A stretch of 56,561 nt of DNA from an uncultured bacterium (GTDB taxonomy: Bacteria; Verrucomicrobiota; Kiritimatiellia; RFP12; UBA1067), in NCBI GenBank assembly GCA_902769585.1, contig CACXPT010000035.1, forward strand, positions 1 through 56,561. Reading direction: 5' to 3'. The position numbers were made by a program, and so were the translations under genes. Of this stretch, positions 1 to 8,754 are shown in pieces; position 1 is the first letter of the stretch, and the number at the start of each line of letters is the position of its first letter. The notes under the pieces are model-generated. The model saw nothing but the letters and a program-made list of their open reading frames with translations, was not told the DNA's origin and did no database searches.

Positions 1-1304
1 GCGCCGCTTCGCGTCCCACACGAGCTCCACGCCGGGCACCACCTGCGCGGCGTTGCCGAGGAGGAGCGCGTCCTGCATCGCCGTGCCGCGCAGCACGAAG
101 TCGAGCGCGCCGCGCGAGCCGTCGAGGCAGTGGTTGAGGAAGTCGAGGTAGTGTCCGGGCCCGCGCGCGATCTTGGGCGCCTTCAGGCGCGTGCCGTCGT
201 CGAGCAGCACCACGGGCAGGCTGCCGTGCGAGAGCATCATCCAGCCCTTCGAGCCGCGGATCATCTTGCCGATCGCGGGCACGGTCTTCATGCGCATCTT
301 CTGCGCGGCGGCGACGGCGTCGGGCGTGGGCAGCACGCACGCCGGGGGATTCTCCTCGGGGATGCCGTCGCACCACTCCATCGTGAACGGCTTGCCGCCG
401 CTCGCCTTCACGCCGGGGAACTTCCACGTCACGTGGTTGCCCACGGCTTGCGCGCCGCGTCGAACTTCATCCATTCGTGGTCGGACTCGCCGATCACGCT
501 GATCGGCGCAACGTCCGGCCCGAGCTGCATGCCGAGCCAGACGGCACTCATCAGGTGGAGGCCGTTGTCGCCCATCGAACTGGAGCCGAAGTCGCGCCAC
601 GACCGCCAGCGGCCTGGATGGTAGATCTCGTTCTTGAATTCGCGCAGCGGCGCGGTGCCGAGCCACTTCTCCCAGTCGAGCGTGGCAGGCACGGGGTCCG
701 CGCCCGTAGGCACCTCGCGGCGCGGCAGACGATAGTAGCCCTTTATGTTGAGGTACATGTAGATGCGCTCGATGTCACCGATCACGCCCTCCTTCATCCA
801 CTGCACCGCCGCGCGGTCTCCCGTGTCGCCCGTCACCTGCGCGCCGATCTCCGTCACCACGCCGGATTTCTTCGCCACCTCGAAGAGCAGCTTGCTCTCG
901 TTGAGGCCGCGGCAGAGCGGCTTCTGGCAGTAGACATGCTTGCCGCGACGCATCGCGGTGACGGCGATGAGCGTGTGCATGTGGTCTGGCGTCGAGACGT
1001 TCACGGAGTCGATCTTGTCGCCCTCCTTCTCGAAGAGCTCGCGCCAGTCCTGATACGCGCGAAGGCTGGGCACAGCCTTCTTGAGGCCCGCCATGCGCGC
1101 GGTGTCCACGTCGCACCCCGCCACGATGTCCACCTTCGGGTGCTTGATGAAGTTCTGCCAGTCGCTCTCGCCCTTGCCGCCCGTGCCGATGCAAGCGTGC
1201 GCAAGGCGCGAGTTGAGGTTCTGTCCGCGCACGATTGACGGAAAACCGAACGCGCTCCCGAGGGCGGCCGCGCCGCCGATGAAGTTTCTCCGTGACGTTT
1301 TCAT
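1..1304 (-). pseudogene. Tat-exported Gfo/Idh/MocA oxidoreductase, frameshifted and cut by window edge
   Basis: An NAD(P)-dependent oxidoreductase of the Gfo/Idh/MocA family, of the exported type common in Planctomycetes and Kiritimatiellota; the substrate is probably a sugar or polyol but cannot be read from sequence. The start at 1304 gives a Tat signal (MKTSRRNFIGG). It is followed by the Rossmann part (HACIGTGGKGESDW) and the family motif GKHVYCQKPLC. The frame breaks near 444-452, where one base appears missing in the run coding AAR-KAV. A second frame then continues without stops to base 1 with a good family C-terminus (GSKGWMMLSHG, CLDGSRGALDF). The break may be a real mutation or a consensus error. 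A TGGTATCAT -10 lies at 1370-1362 on the minus strand, giving a leader of about 50 nt. Confidence 0.8.
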
Positions 1305-1361
1305 TCCCAAGCTTCTTGTTCTCATGTTAATCATTACCTGTTGGGTGTAACAGCGATTGAT

Positions 1362-1370
1362 ATGATACCA
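1362..1370 (-). promoter_or_regulatory. Extended -10 element for the Gfo/Idh gene
   Basis: Reading the minus strand this is TGGTATCAT, an extended -10 box. It lies about 58 nt upstream of the Tat-signal start at 1304, so this gene has an ordinary leader, unlike its divergent neighbour. Confidence 0.45.
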
Positions 1371-1435
1371 TATTTGGAATCGGGATGGATAGAGTGGCAT
1401 TTCGGTGCGAATCGGGCAATTGGTCGGCCTGCGTA

Positions 1436-1444
1436 TGGTATACT
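1436..1444 (+). promoter_or_regulatory. Extended -10 with leaderless spacing (kinase)
   Basis: TGGTATACT, followed by exactly six bases (AGTGCC) and then the ATG at 1451. The start codon sits where transcription is expected to begin, so the mRNA is probably leaderless. No Shine-Dalgarno sequence is visible. Confidence 0.55.
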
Positions 1445-1450
1445 AGTGCC

Positions 1451-2452
1451 ATGCAACCGACAATAGAGCGATATGGCAGCGGACACATCAACGAGACTTA
1501 CCGCATGGCGTGTCCTGACGGGCCGCAGTACATCTTCCAGAAGATCAACACGTCGATCTTCCCGGATCCCGACGCGCTGATGGAGAACATCAGGCGCGTG
1601 ACGGAGCACATCCGCTCAAAGCATCCCGACGATCCGCGCTGCACGCTCACGGTGCTGGACTATTCGCGCCCGTGGCGGCAGTACGTCTTCATCGAGGGCG
1701 CGCGCACGTACGACCTCATCGAGCGTCCCGAGCAAGCGTACAAGGTGGCGCGCGCGTTCGCCCGCTTCCAGAACGACCTGGCGGACCTTCCCGGTCCGCG
1801 CCTCCACGAGATACTGCCGCACTTCCACGATACGCGCGCCCGCCTCGCCCAGCTCGACGCGGCGCTCGCTGCCGACGTGAAGGGGCGCGCGAAGGAAGTG
1901 GCCGCGGAACTGGCGTTCGTGGACGCGCGCCGCGACGAGGCCGGACGCATCCTCGATCTCATGGCTTCCGGCGACATCCCGGAGCGCATCACGCACAACG
2001 ACACGAAGATCAACAACGTCATGCTCGACGACGCGACGGGCGAGGGCGTGGCGGTGATCGACCTCGACACGACCATGCCAGGATGCGCCCTCTACGACTT
2101 CGGCGACATGGTGCGCACCTCCACGGCGGCAGCGGCGGAGGACGAGCGCGACCTCACGAAGGTGTTCTCGCGTCGCGAGTACTTCGAGCAGCTCGTGCGC
2201 GGCTACCTCTCAGAGGCGAAGTTCCTCAACCGGGCGGAGCTGGACAACCTCGCGTTCTCCGGGCGGCTCATCACGCTCACTATCGGTATCCGCTTCCTCA
2301 CTGACTATCTGGCAGGCGACGTGTATTTCCACACCGCCTGCCCAGACCACAACCTCGTGCGCTGCCGCACCCAGTTCAAGATGGTCGAGTCGATGGAGGC
2401 GCAGGCTGCGGATTACGAGGTGATCGTCCGTCAGGTGGCGTCCGCCAGATAG
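1451..2452 (+). CDS. Aminoglycoside-phosphotransferase-fold sugar kinase (NahK-like)
   Basis: A 333-residue kinase of the APH/choline-kinase fold. The N-terminal GSGHINETY loop is like the one I recall in N-acetylhexosamine 1-kinase (NahK) and the homologues often named mucin desulfatase. It also has the catalytic loop HNDTKINN starting near residue 182 (catalytic Asp 184) and the metal-binding IDLDT. If NahK-like, it would phosphorylate HexNAc at C1 during salvage of host glycans; other small-molecule substrates are possible. The start at 1451 was chosen because a TGGTATACT box ends six bases upstream; an in-frame ATG at 1385 would lie upstream of that promoter. It stands alone, divergent from the Gfo/Idh gene. 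Confidence 0.8.
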   Translation: MQPTIERYGSGHINETYRMACPDGPQYIFQKINTSIFPDPDALMENIRRVTEHIRSKHPDDPRCTLTVLDYSRPWRQYVFIEGARTYDLIERPEQAYKVARAFARFQNDLADLPGPRLHEILPHFHDTRARLAQLDAALAADVKGRAKEVAAELAFVDARRDEAGRILDLMASGDIPERITHNDTKINNVMLDDATGEGVAVIDLDTTMPGCALYDFGDMVRTSTAAAAEDERDLTKVFSRREYFEQLVRGYLSEAKFLNRAELDNLAFSGRLITLTIGIRFLTDYLAGDVYFHTACPDHNLVRCRTQFKMVESMEAQAADYEVIVRQVASAR

Positions 2453-2552
2453 CGTCCGTTTTACATTTCTTGTCGCATCGAGCGCTTGAAATGTGAGAAC
2501 GTGTAAACCACACCAGAGCCGCAACTGTTCATAACGGTGTGTTGTTGGCAAT

Positions 2553-2578
2553 GTGCCCTGCATTTTTGCAGTTGGCAC
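2553..2578 (+). promoter_or_regulatory. Stem-loop upstream of carB
   Basis: GTGCC-CTGCA pairs with TGCAG-TT-GGCAC around a T-rich loop, a ten-pair stem with a two-base bulge. It ends just before a weak extended -10 (TGCTAAATT, 2585-2593) that precedes the carB ATG at 2603. It could be an operator or DNA cruciform rather than an RNA leader, because it lies upstream of the likely start of transcription. Confidence 0.35.
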
Positions 2579-2602
2579 GTTTCGTGCTAAATTGTCTCTG
2601 AT

Positions 2603-5600
2603 ATGAAACGCACGGACTTGAAGAAGATTCTGATCATCGGCTCCGGGCCGATCGTGATCGGTCAAGGCTGCGAGTTCGACTATTCCGGCTGTCAGGCGGT
2701 GAAGGCACTCCGCGAGGAGGGCTACGAGATCGTCCTCGTCAACTCCAACCCCGCGACGGTCATGACCGACCCCGAAATGGCGCCGCACACCTACATCGAG
2801 CCCATCACACCCGAGGCGATCCACGAGATCATCCGCCGCGAGCGTCCGGACGCGCTTCTGCCGACGCTCGGCGGGCAGACAGCGCTGAATGTGGCCATGG
2901 AAGTCTCCCGCATGGGGATACTGAAGCGCTACGACGTGGAGATGATCGGCGCGGACGCGGAGGCCATAGCGCGCGCGGAGGACCGTGCACTCTTCAAGGA
3001 GGCGATGACGAAGCTCGGCCTCGACATGCCGACGTCCGTCTCTTGCCACTCGCTAGATGAGGCGAAGGCAGCCGCGAAGGCGATCGGACGGTGGCCGCTC
3101 GTCATTCGTCCCGGCTTCACGCTTGGCGGCACCGGCGGCGGCATTGCGCGTGACGAGGCCGAGTTCACGGCCATCGTGCAGCGCGGGCTGGACGCGTCGC
3201 TCAACTCCGAGGTTCTCGTCGAGGAGTCGCTCCTCGGCTGGAAGGAGTTCGAGATGGAGGTGATGCGCGACCGCAACGGAAACGGCGTGATCGTATGCTC
3301 CATCGAGAATCTGGACCCCATGGGCATCCACACGGGAGACTCGATCACAGTCGCTCCGATCCAGACGCTTACGGACCGCGAGTACCAGGAGATGCGCGAC
3401 GACTCGCTCGCCGTGCTTGACGCCATCGGCATCTCCACGGGCGGATCCAACGTTCAGTGGGCGGTCGATCCGCAGACAGGGCGCCGCGTCATCATCGAGA
3501 TGAATCCGCGCGTCTCGCGCTCGTCCGCCCTCGCCTCGAAGGCGACGGGGTTCCCGATCGCGCGCATCGCCGCTCTCCTCGCGGTAGGCTACACGCTCGA
3601 CGAGCTGCGCAACGACATCACCCACGAGACGCCGGCATGCTTCGAGCCCGCGCTCGACTACGTCGTGGTCAAGGTTCCGCGCTTCGCGTTCGAGAAGTTC
3701 CCGGCTGCCGACGCGCGTCTCGGCACGCAGATGAAGTCGGTTGGCGAGGCGATGGCGATCGGCCGCACGTTCAAGGAGGCGTACCTGAAGGCGTTGCGGT
3801 CGCTGGAGGTGTCCGACCCGCTGAAATACCACGACGTGACGGCGTTCGATCCGTGGTTCCGGCGGCAGATCGAGGAGATCGACGCGTTCAGGCAATACCT
3901 CGCCGTGGACGGCAAGAAAGGGCTCGACGCGTCTGTGCTGCGCCAGGCCAAGACGATGGGGTTCAGCGACAAGGAGATCGGCCGGGCCATCGGCGTGGAC
4001 GAGAACACCGTTCGGAAGAATCGTCTTGCGCTCGGGCTTCGTCCCGTGTTCGGCGAGGTGGACACGTGCGCCGGCGAGTTCAAGGCCGGGACACCGTACT
4101 ACTACTCCTACTACTCGATGGACGGCAACGGCGGTCAGGCGGTTGAGAAGGACCGCAAGAAGATCATGGTCCTGGGCGGCGGGCCGAACAGGATCGGTCA
4201 GGGGATCGAGTTCGACTACTGCTGCTGCCACGCGGCGTTCGCGCTCCGCAAGGAGGGCTACGAGGTCGTGATGGTCAACTCGAACCCGGAGACGGTCTCG
4301 ACCGACTACGACACTTCCGACAAGCTCTACTTCGAGCCGCTGACGCTCGAGGACGTGATGGAGGTGTACGACCACGAGCGGTGCGACGGGGTGATCGTGC
4401 AGTTCGGGGGACAGACCCCTCTGAACATCGCGCAGGCACTGCGCGCAGCCGGCGCGAACGTGATAGGGACCTCGCCGGACGACATCGACCGCGCGGAGGA
4501 CCGCGATTTCTTCAAGGCGCTCGTGGCGGAGGTTGGCATGCGCCAGCCGCCGAGCGGCATCGCGCATTCGGTGGCGGAGGCGGTGGCGATCGCGAACGAG
4601 ATCGGATATCCCGTCCTCGTGCGCCCGTCGTTCGTCCTCGGAGGACGCGGCATGGCGATCGTCCACAGGAAGGACCTCCTGGTGCAGTACGTGGAGGACG
4701 CGGTACGCGCCGCCGAGGGGAGGCCAATTCTCATCGACAAGTTCCTTGAGCACGCGATCGAGCTGGACGTCGACTGCATCTCCGACGGCGATACGACCGT
4801 GATAGGCGCCATTCTCGAGCATATCGAGCCGGCCGGCTGCCATTCCGGTGACTCGGCGTCGGTGACGCCGCCGATCTCGCTATCTCCGCGCACGCTCGAG
4901 GAATGCCGTCGGTATGCCCACGAGTTCGCCAAGCGGCTCCACGTGTGCGGGCTCATGAACCTGCAGCTCGCCGTGAAGGACGGCGAACTGTGGATGATCG
5001 AGGTGAACCCGCGCGCTTCGCGCACGATCCCGTTCGTCTCGAAGGCCATCGGCGTGCCGCTTCCGGGGTACGCTGCCCGCTGCATGGCCGGCGAGAAGCT
5101 CAAGGACATCGGCTTCACGCAGGAGGTGGAGCTGCCGTACACGTGCGTGAAGGAGGCAGTCTTCCCGTTCGCGAAGTTCCCGGGCGTGGACATCACGCTG
5201 ACGCCCGAGATGAAGTCGACGGGCGAGGTCATGGCGATAGACCACGACCGCAACATTGCGTTCTTCAAGAGCCAGCTGGCGTCCGGGAGCCGACTCCCCA
5301 CGAAGGGGAACGTGTTCCTCGCCGTGAAGGACGAGGACAAGGACGCCGTGGTGCCGCTCGCGAAGCGGCTGGTGGAGATGGGGTTCGGCATCTACGCGAC
5401 ATGCGGCACGTCCACGAGACTCTGGGACAACGGCGTGAAGTCGCAGGCCATTTACCGCATCAGCCGCGGCAGGCCAAACGTCCTTGACCTGATTAGGAAC
5501 AAAGACGTCGCGTGGATCGTCAACACGTCCGAGCCCGGCGCCGAGGCGATGGTTGACGACGTCCGCATGCGCTCGGCTGCGATCATCCACGGCATTCCGA

Positions 5601-5719
5601 TCTCTACCACCGTCGCCGGCTTCGAGGCGGCGATCCTGGGACTTGACGACTACACGCGCTTCGGCGAGTTCTCCGTCTGCTCGCTGCAGGAGTACCACCG
5701 CAAGCTGAAACGCGAATAG
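2603..5719 (+). CDS. carB: Carbamoyl phosphate synthase large subunit
   Basis: Makes carbamoyl phosphate from ammonia (delivered by CarA), bicarbonate and two ATP, for pyrimidine and arginine synthesis. The 1038 residues form two homologous ATP-grasp halves: [17 protein letters not shown] and [10 protein letters not shown] in the first, [17 protein letters not shown] and [11 protein letters not shown] in the second. The oligomerisation domain lies between them and an MGS-like regulatory domain ends the protein ([16 protein letters not shown]). It is slightly shorter than the usual approximately 1070 residues. carA is not in the window; pyrK lies 9 kb downstream. The start at 2603 opens directly on the family N-terminus, [17 protein letters not shown]. 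Confidence 0.97.
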   Translation: MKRTDLKKILIIGSGPIVIGQGCEFDYSGCQAVKALREEGYEIVLVNSNPATVMTDPEMAPHTYIEPITPEAIHEIIRRERPDALLPTLGGQTALNVAMEVSRMGILKRYDVEMIGADAEAIARAEDRALFKEAMTKLGLDMPTSVSCHSLDEAKAAAKAIGRWPLVIRPGFTLGGTGGGIARDEAEFTAIVQRGLDASLNSEVLVEESLLGWKEFEMEVMRDRNGNGVIVCSIENLDPMGIHTGDSITVAPIQTLTDREYQEMRDDSLAVLDAIGISTGGSNVQWAVDPQTGRRVIIEMNPRVSRSSALASKATGFPIARIAALLAVGYTLDELRNDITHETPACFEPALDYVVVKVPRFAFEKFPAADARLGTQMKSVGEAMAIGRTFKEAYLKALRSLEVSDPLKYHDVTAFDPWFRRQIEEIDAFRQYLAVDGKKGLDASVLRQAKTMGFSDKEIGRAIGVDENTVRKNRLALGLRPVFGEVDTCAGEFKAGTPYYYSYYSMDGNGGQAVEKDRKKIMVLGGGPNRIGQGIEFDYCCCHAAFALRKEGYEVVMVNSNPETVSTDYDTSDKLYFEPLTLEDVMEVYDHERCDGVIVQFGGQTPLNIAQALRAAGANVIGTSPDDIDRAEDRDFFKALVAEVGMRQPPSGIAHSVAEAVAIANEIGYPVLVRPSFVLGGRGMAIVHRKDLLVQYVEDAVRAAEGRPILIDKFLEHAIELDVDCISDGDTTVIGAILEHIEPAGCHSGDSASVTPPISLSPRTLEECRRYAHEFAKRLHVCGLMNLQLAVKDGELWMIEVNPRASRTIPFVSKAIGVPLPGYAARCMAGEKLKDIGFTQEVELPYTCVKEAVFPFAKFPGVDITLTPEMKSTGEVMAIDHDRNIAFFKSQLASGSRLPTKGNVFLAVKDEDKDAVVPLAKRLVEMGFGIYATCGTSTRLWDNGVKSQAIYRISRGRPNVLDLIRNKDVAWIVNTSEPGAEAMVDDVRMRSAAIIHGIPISTTVAGFEAAILGLDDYTRFGEFSVCSLQEYHRKLKRE

Positions 5720-5744
5720 TTGTTTCGCGCGATGCCCTGTGGTA

Positions 5745-5753
5745 TGGTACAAT
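5745..5753 (+). promoter_or_regulatory. Extended -10 element (carboxynorspermidine synthase)
   Basis: TGGTACAAT, about 27 nt upstream of the ATG at 5781, which is preceded by a purine-rich ribosome site (AAGAAAGGAAA). This gene therefore uses a conventional short leader. Confidence 0.5.
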
Positions 5754-5780
5754 AAGGGCTGCAACAGGCAAGAAAGGAAA

Positions 5781-7115
5781 ATGCACATGTCCAGAGTCCT
5801 TCTCATCGGAGCCGGCGGAGTCGCTGGCGTGGCGGCCGCGAAGATGGCCCAGAACCCCGAAACGTTCGGCGAACTGCTGATCGCGTCCCGTACCCAGTCG
5901 CGCTGCGACGCCATCAAGGCGGACATCGAAGGCCGCTATGCGGCGGGGAACGGCAAATGGGGAACGGGGGACGGGAGTCGTACGAATATCACGACGGCGC
6001 AGATCGACGCGATGGACGTGCCGCGCCTCACGGCGCTCATCAAGGAGTACAAGCCCGACCTCGTGATGAACATCGCGCTTCCGTACCAGGACCTCGCGAT
6101 CATGGACGCCTGTCTCGCCGCCGGCGTGAGCTACCTCGACACGGCGAACTACGAGCCGCCGGAGGAGGCGCACTTCGAGTATTCCTGGCAGTGGGCGTAC
6201 CGCGAGAGATTCGAGAAGGCGGGCCTCACAGCGATTCTTGGCTGCGGCTTCGACCCCGGCGTGACGCAGGTGTTCTCCGCCTACGCGCAGAAGCACTACT
6301 TCGACGAAATCCACACGCTCGACATCCTCGACTGCAACGAGAAGTTGAGAGGTTGTGATGTTGAGAAGGAGAAAACTTCAACTCCTCAACCCCTCAACCC
6401 CTCAACATCTCAACTCCTCAACCCCTCAACATCTCAACTCCTCAACCCCTCAACATCTCAACCCCTCAACATCTCAACTCCTCAACATCTCAACATCAAG
6501 AAGGCCTTCGACAAGGGCTGGTGGGTGGAGACCGCGCCGATGGCGATCAAGCGCGTGTACAACTTCGACCAGGTGGGCGAGAAAGACATGTACCTGCTCC
6601 ACCACGAGGAGCTGGAGTCGCTCGGCTGCAACCTGAAGGGCATCAAGCGCATCCGCTTCTTCATGACGTTCGGGCAGAGCTACCTCACGCACCTGAAGTG
6701 CCTCGAGAACGTGGGTATGACGCGCATCGACCCCGTCGACTTCAAGGGACAGAAGATCGTCCCGATCGAGTTCCTGAAGGCGCTCCTGCCCGACCCCGCC
6801 ACGCTGGGTCCGCGCACGAAGGGCAAGACGAACATCGGCTGCATCTTCGAGGGCGTCAAGGACGGCAAGCCGGTGCGCTACTACGTGTACAACGTGTGCG
6901 ACCACCAGGAGTGCTACGCCGAGGTCGGCTCGCAGGCGATCAGCTACACGACGGGAGTACCCGCGATGATCGGCGCGAAGATGTTCCTCGAGGGCAAGTG
7001 GACCGAGAAGGGCGTCCACACGTGCGAGGAGTTCGACCCCGACCCGTTCATGGCCGAGCTCAACGTGCAGGGTCTCCCCTGGAAGGAGTCCTTCGACCCC
7101 GTGATGGTGCCGTAA
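5781..7115 (+). CDS. Carboxynorspermidine synthase (saccharopine dehydrogenase family) with translated repeat cassette
   Basis: Condenses a diamine with aspartate semialdehyde and reduces the product to carboxynorspermidine or carboxyspermidine. It works with the decarboxylase at 13487. The N-terminus has the Rossmann motif LLIGAGGVAGVAAAKMA. The C-terminal half is strongly family-like (MTFGQSYLTHLKCLENVGMT, GPRTKGKTNIGCIFEG, YNVCDHQECYAEVGSQAISY). Residues about 188-239 are not family sequence but the translation of an 8-bp repeat cassette (LNPSTSQL-type repeats). From memory, homologues have a conserved GDHGYPFATNFNPE-like stretch here, which is missing. A second small insert (GNGKWGTGDG, near residue 57) is G-rich and also foreign. 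Start chosen at 5781 for its ribosome site. 444 residues. Confidence 0.88.
   Translation: MHMSRVLLIGAGGVAGVAAAKMAQNPETFGELLIASRTQSRCDAIKADIEGRYAAGNGKWGTGDGSRTNITTAQIDAMDVPRLTALIKEYKPDLVMNIALPYQDLAIMDACLAAGVSYLDTANYEPPEEAHFEYSWQWAYRERFEKAGLTAILGCGFDPGVTQVFSAYAQKHYFDEIHTLDILDCNEKLRGCDVEKEKTSTPQPLNPSTSQLLNPSTSQLLNPSTSQPLNISTPQHLNIKKAFDKGWWVETAPMAIKRVYNFDQVGEKDMYLLHHEELESLGCNLKGIKRIRFFMTFGQSYLTHLKCLENVGMTRIDPVDFKGQKIVPIEFLKALLPDPATLGPRTKGKTNIGCIFEGVKDGKPVRYYVYNVCDHQECYAEVGSQAISYTTGVPAMIGAKMFLEGKWTEKGVHTCEEFDPDPFMAELNVQGLPWKESFDPVMVP
5949..5984 (+). repeat. Short G-rich quasi-repeat inside the carboxynorspermidine synthase gene
   Basis: Repeats of the form GGGAACGG / GGGGACGGG interrupt the coding sequence between the family regions CDAIKADIEGRY and TTAQIDAMDV. 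It encodes a Gly-rich insert (AGNGKWGTGDG). The family normally has only a short link here. It is in frame and unlike the other repeats in the window. Confidence 0.45.
6344..6496 (+). repeat. Octamer inverted-repeat cassette, copy 1 (inside carboxynorspermidine synthase)
   Basis: The left arm is three 8-bp units at 6344-6367 (GTTGAGAG, GTTGTGAT, GTTGAGAA). A spacer GGAGAAAA spans 6368-6375. The right arm at 6377-6496 is fifteen 8-bp units, nearly all CTCAACNN (NN = CC, AT or TC), the first beginning TT. The right arm is the complement of the left, so DNA or mRNA could fold into a long hairpin. A 35-bp stretch (6341-6375) is identical to 14404-14438 in nspC. Because 8 is not a multiple of 3, three units encode one 8-residue repeat, and gain or loss of one unit would shift the frame. 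Confidence 0.9.
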
Positions 7116-7133
7116 CACGAAGTGCGTGGAATT

Positions 7134-7142
7134 TGGTATACT
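7134..7142 (+). promoter_or_regulatory. Extended -10 element (AbiEii-like pair)
   Basis: TGGTATACT, 18 nt upstream of the small gene at 7160, with a GAGG ribosome site between. It lies in the 44-nt gap after the polyamine gene and is the likely start of the accessory block. Confidence 0.5.
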
Positions 7143-7159
7143 CTCCCCGGCGAGGTTTC

Positions 7160-7381
7160 ATGACAGTAGAGGAAATCATACAGACGCCGGAGTACCGGTC
7201 GCTGCTAGACGAATACCGAGACATGTGCCTTTGGTACATGGATCGGGATTTTGTGCCTCGAACTCAGCAGGACCTGATGGCTGTTCTCGATGGAATCGAC
7301 CATCACGGCACGATGGACGCCTATCGGCGCGCAGGGAGGATAAGGACATGGCTCTTACAGCCTTCCAGTCAAGCGTACTAA
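7160..7381 (+). CDS. Small acidic protein, putative partner of the downstream nucleotidyltransferase
   Basis: A 73-residue protein I do not recognise. It starts MTVEEIIQTPEYRSLLDEY and is rich in acidic and aromatic residues, with no membrane segment or cysteine cluster. It has its own promoter-like box and ribosome site (GAGGTTTC). Its 3' end overlaps the next gene by 34 nt in another frame, which suggests translational coupling. A small gene overlapping an AbiEii-type nucleotidyltransferase is the usual layout of an antitoxin, but no antitoxin fold is recognisable, so the role is inferred only from position. Confidence 0.55.
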   Translation: MTVEEIIQTPEYRSLLDEYRDMCLWYMDRDFVPRTQQDLMAVLDGIDHHGTMDAYRRAGRIRTWLLQPSSQAY

Positions 7382-8160
7382 GGCTTTTGGCCGACAACCG
7401 CAGGAACAATGCGGAGAGTTACGTTGCCGGAGGGCTGGCGCTCAACTACAAGCTGGGAACGCCTCGCGTTTCGCGTGACATCGACGTATTCCACGATTCC
7501 GAAGCGGCTTTGCTCAGAAGCTGGGAAAGCGACAGCGCTACGCTTGTGGCAAATGGCTTTGCCGTGAAGTTGCTCCGCAAGTACGCGAGTTTTGTCGAAG
7601 CGGACGTGTCAAAGGGAAACGACCACCTTGAGATGCAATGGGGCTGGGATAGCGCCTATCGCTTCTTCCCGCTTCAGGACGATCCAGTCGCGGGTTCGAC
7701 CCTTCATCCGCTCGACTTGGCCACGAACAAGCTGGCAGCTCTTGTCGGACGAACGGAAGTGCGGGACTGGATCGACGTAATCACATGCGCACAGCAGATA
7801 CAACCGTTGGCCTTTTTGTTTTCCGCGGCTTGCGGCAAGGATCCGGGTTTCTCGCCTGTGTCCATGCTTGAATACGTGGCGCGAAGGCGTCATTGCCAAG
7901 AGGAGGTCGATGCCAAGATCATCCCGGGCGGCACGTATGATGTCGCCTCGCTTTCGCGATTCTGGCATGAGGAGATAGACCGCGCGCGGGAAACCTTGAA
8001 GGTATTCCCGCGCGAAGAGGCCGGCAAGGCCGTGCTGACGAAAGATGGCGAGCTCTTCCGCGGCACAGACGAGGAGTTCCTCGCCGCGCTTTCGGCGGGC
8101 GAGATCGTCTTCCATGAGGGCCACCTCGGCGGTGCCTGGCCACGCATCGTGGAACGGTAG
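7348..8160 (+). CDS. AbiEii/AbiGii-like (DUF1814) nucleotidyltransferase
   Basis: A 270-residue protein with the nucleotidyltransferase signature YVAGGLALNYKLG followed by RVSRDIDVFHD. This is the GG...S-x-D-x-D pattern of the AbiEii type IV toxin family and of DUF1814 proteins. A later conserved basic segment is LDLATNKLAALVGR-x-E-x-RDWID. Such proteins act as toxins in abortive-infection pairs, or as uncharacterised nucleotidyltransferases. The start at 7348 follows a GGATAAGGA ribosome site and lies inside the small upstream gene. It is 67 nt from the next gene, which has its own -10 box. Confidence 0.72.
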   Translation: MALTAFQSSVLRLLADNRRNNAESYVAGGLALNYKLGTPRVSRDIDVFHDSEAALLRSWESDSATLVANGFAVKLLRKYASFVEADVSKGNDHLEMQWGWDSAYRFFPLQDDPVAGSTLHPLDLATNKLAALVGRTEVRDWIDVITCAQQIQPLAFLFSAACGKDPGFSPVSMLEYVARRRHCQEEVDAKIIPGGTYDVASLSRFWHEEIDRARETLKVFPREEAGKAVLTKDGELFRGTDEEFLAALSAGEIVFHEGHLGGAWPRIVER

Positions 8161-8211
8161 GGACGTTAGTTTCTTGTGCGTTTATGCTTGTCCTTGGGGC
8201 AATGAGTGGGA

Positions 8212-8217
8212 TATACT
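8212..8217 (+). promoter_or_regulatory. -10 element for the zinc-ribbon/FGE block
   Basis: TATACT, ending nine bases before the ATG at 8227. The leader would be only about three nucleotides and no Shine-Dalgarno sequence is present. This is the likely promoter for the 8227-13466 gene run. Confidence 0.45.
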
Positions 8218-8226
8218 TCTAGCCGT

Positions 8227-8754
8227 ATGATGAAGCTGGTAAAAGCTGTGATTGTTTTGGCACTCGTGCCGTTCTTGGCATGGGGTGATGCTCTTATTCC
8301 CTGCCCAGATTGCGGGCGCGAGGTGTCGAAGCGCGCGTTGATGTGTCCGAACTGCGGCTGCAAGGGCGAGGTGATTGCCGAGGAGGCGGCGCGGCTTGCA
8401 AAGGCCGCGAAACCGCCGCCACCCGATGACGCGATCCTCGCCGATTTCGGCGACCGCAAGGAGCGCGCGACGCCCGTCATGTTTGGCGAGAAGCCTTACG
8501 CCGTGATGCCGCTTGAGAAGCTTGTCGGACTCAAGACGATGACGTTCTCATTTGTTTCGACCAATACGCCAATCGGCTATGCGTCGATTGAGGTTGCGCG
8601 CGCGATGCCGGTTGTACGTTTCGGGATTACCGAAACAAATCTGTTGTTCAGGGCAGAGGCCGATGTCGCGCCGAATCAGGAATGGCAGAAGATTTCGCCG
8701 ATGCGTCTCAAGAGGGACGCGGCGAAGATGCTTGAAGAAAGGAAGCAGAAATGA
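8227..8754 (+). CDS. Secreted or membrane-anchored zinc-ribbon protein
   Basis: A 175-residue protein with an N-terminal signal-like segment (LVKAVIVLALVPFLAWGD). A four-cysteine zinc ribbon follows (CPDCGREVSKRALMCPNCGC). The remaining approximately 120 residues match no domain I know. The function is unknown. Two consecutive ATGs (8227, 8230) follow a TATACT box; an upstream GTG would lie before the promoter. The stop overlaps the ATG of the next gene (ATGA), so the two are probably translated together. Confidence 0.65.
   Translation: MMKLVKAVIVLALVPFLAWGDALIPCPDCGREVSKRALMCPNCGCKGEVIAEEAARLAKAAKPPPPDDAILADFGDRKERATPVMFGEKPYAVMPLEKLVGLKTMTFSFVSTNTPIGYASIEVARAMPVVRFGITETNLLFRAEADVAPNQEWQKISPMRLKRDAAKMLEERKQK

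Noticed and set aside
3053..4843. Long minus-strand reading frame opposite carB
   Set aside because: Fully inside carB on the other strand; composition is Arg/His/Leu-rich low-complexity as expected for the antisense of a GC-rich gene; no domain.
6377..6496. CRISPR array (short regular repeats)
   Set aside because: Units are 8 bp with no unique spacers, are inside a conserved gene and have an inverted partner arm.
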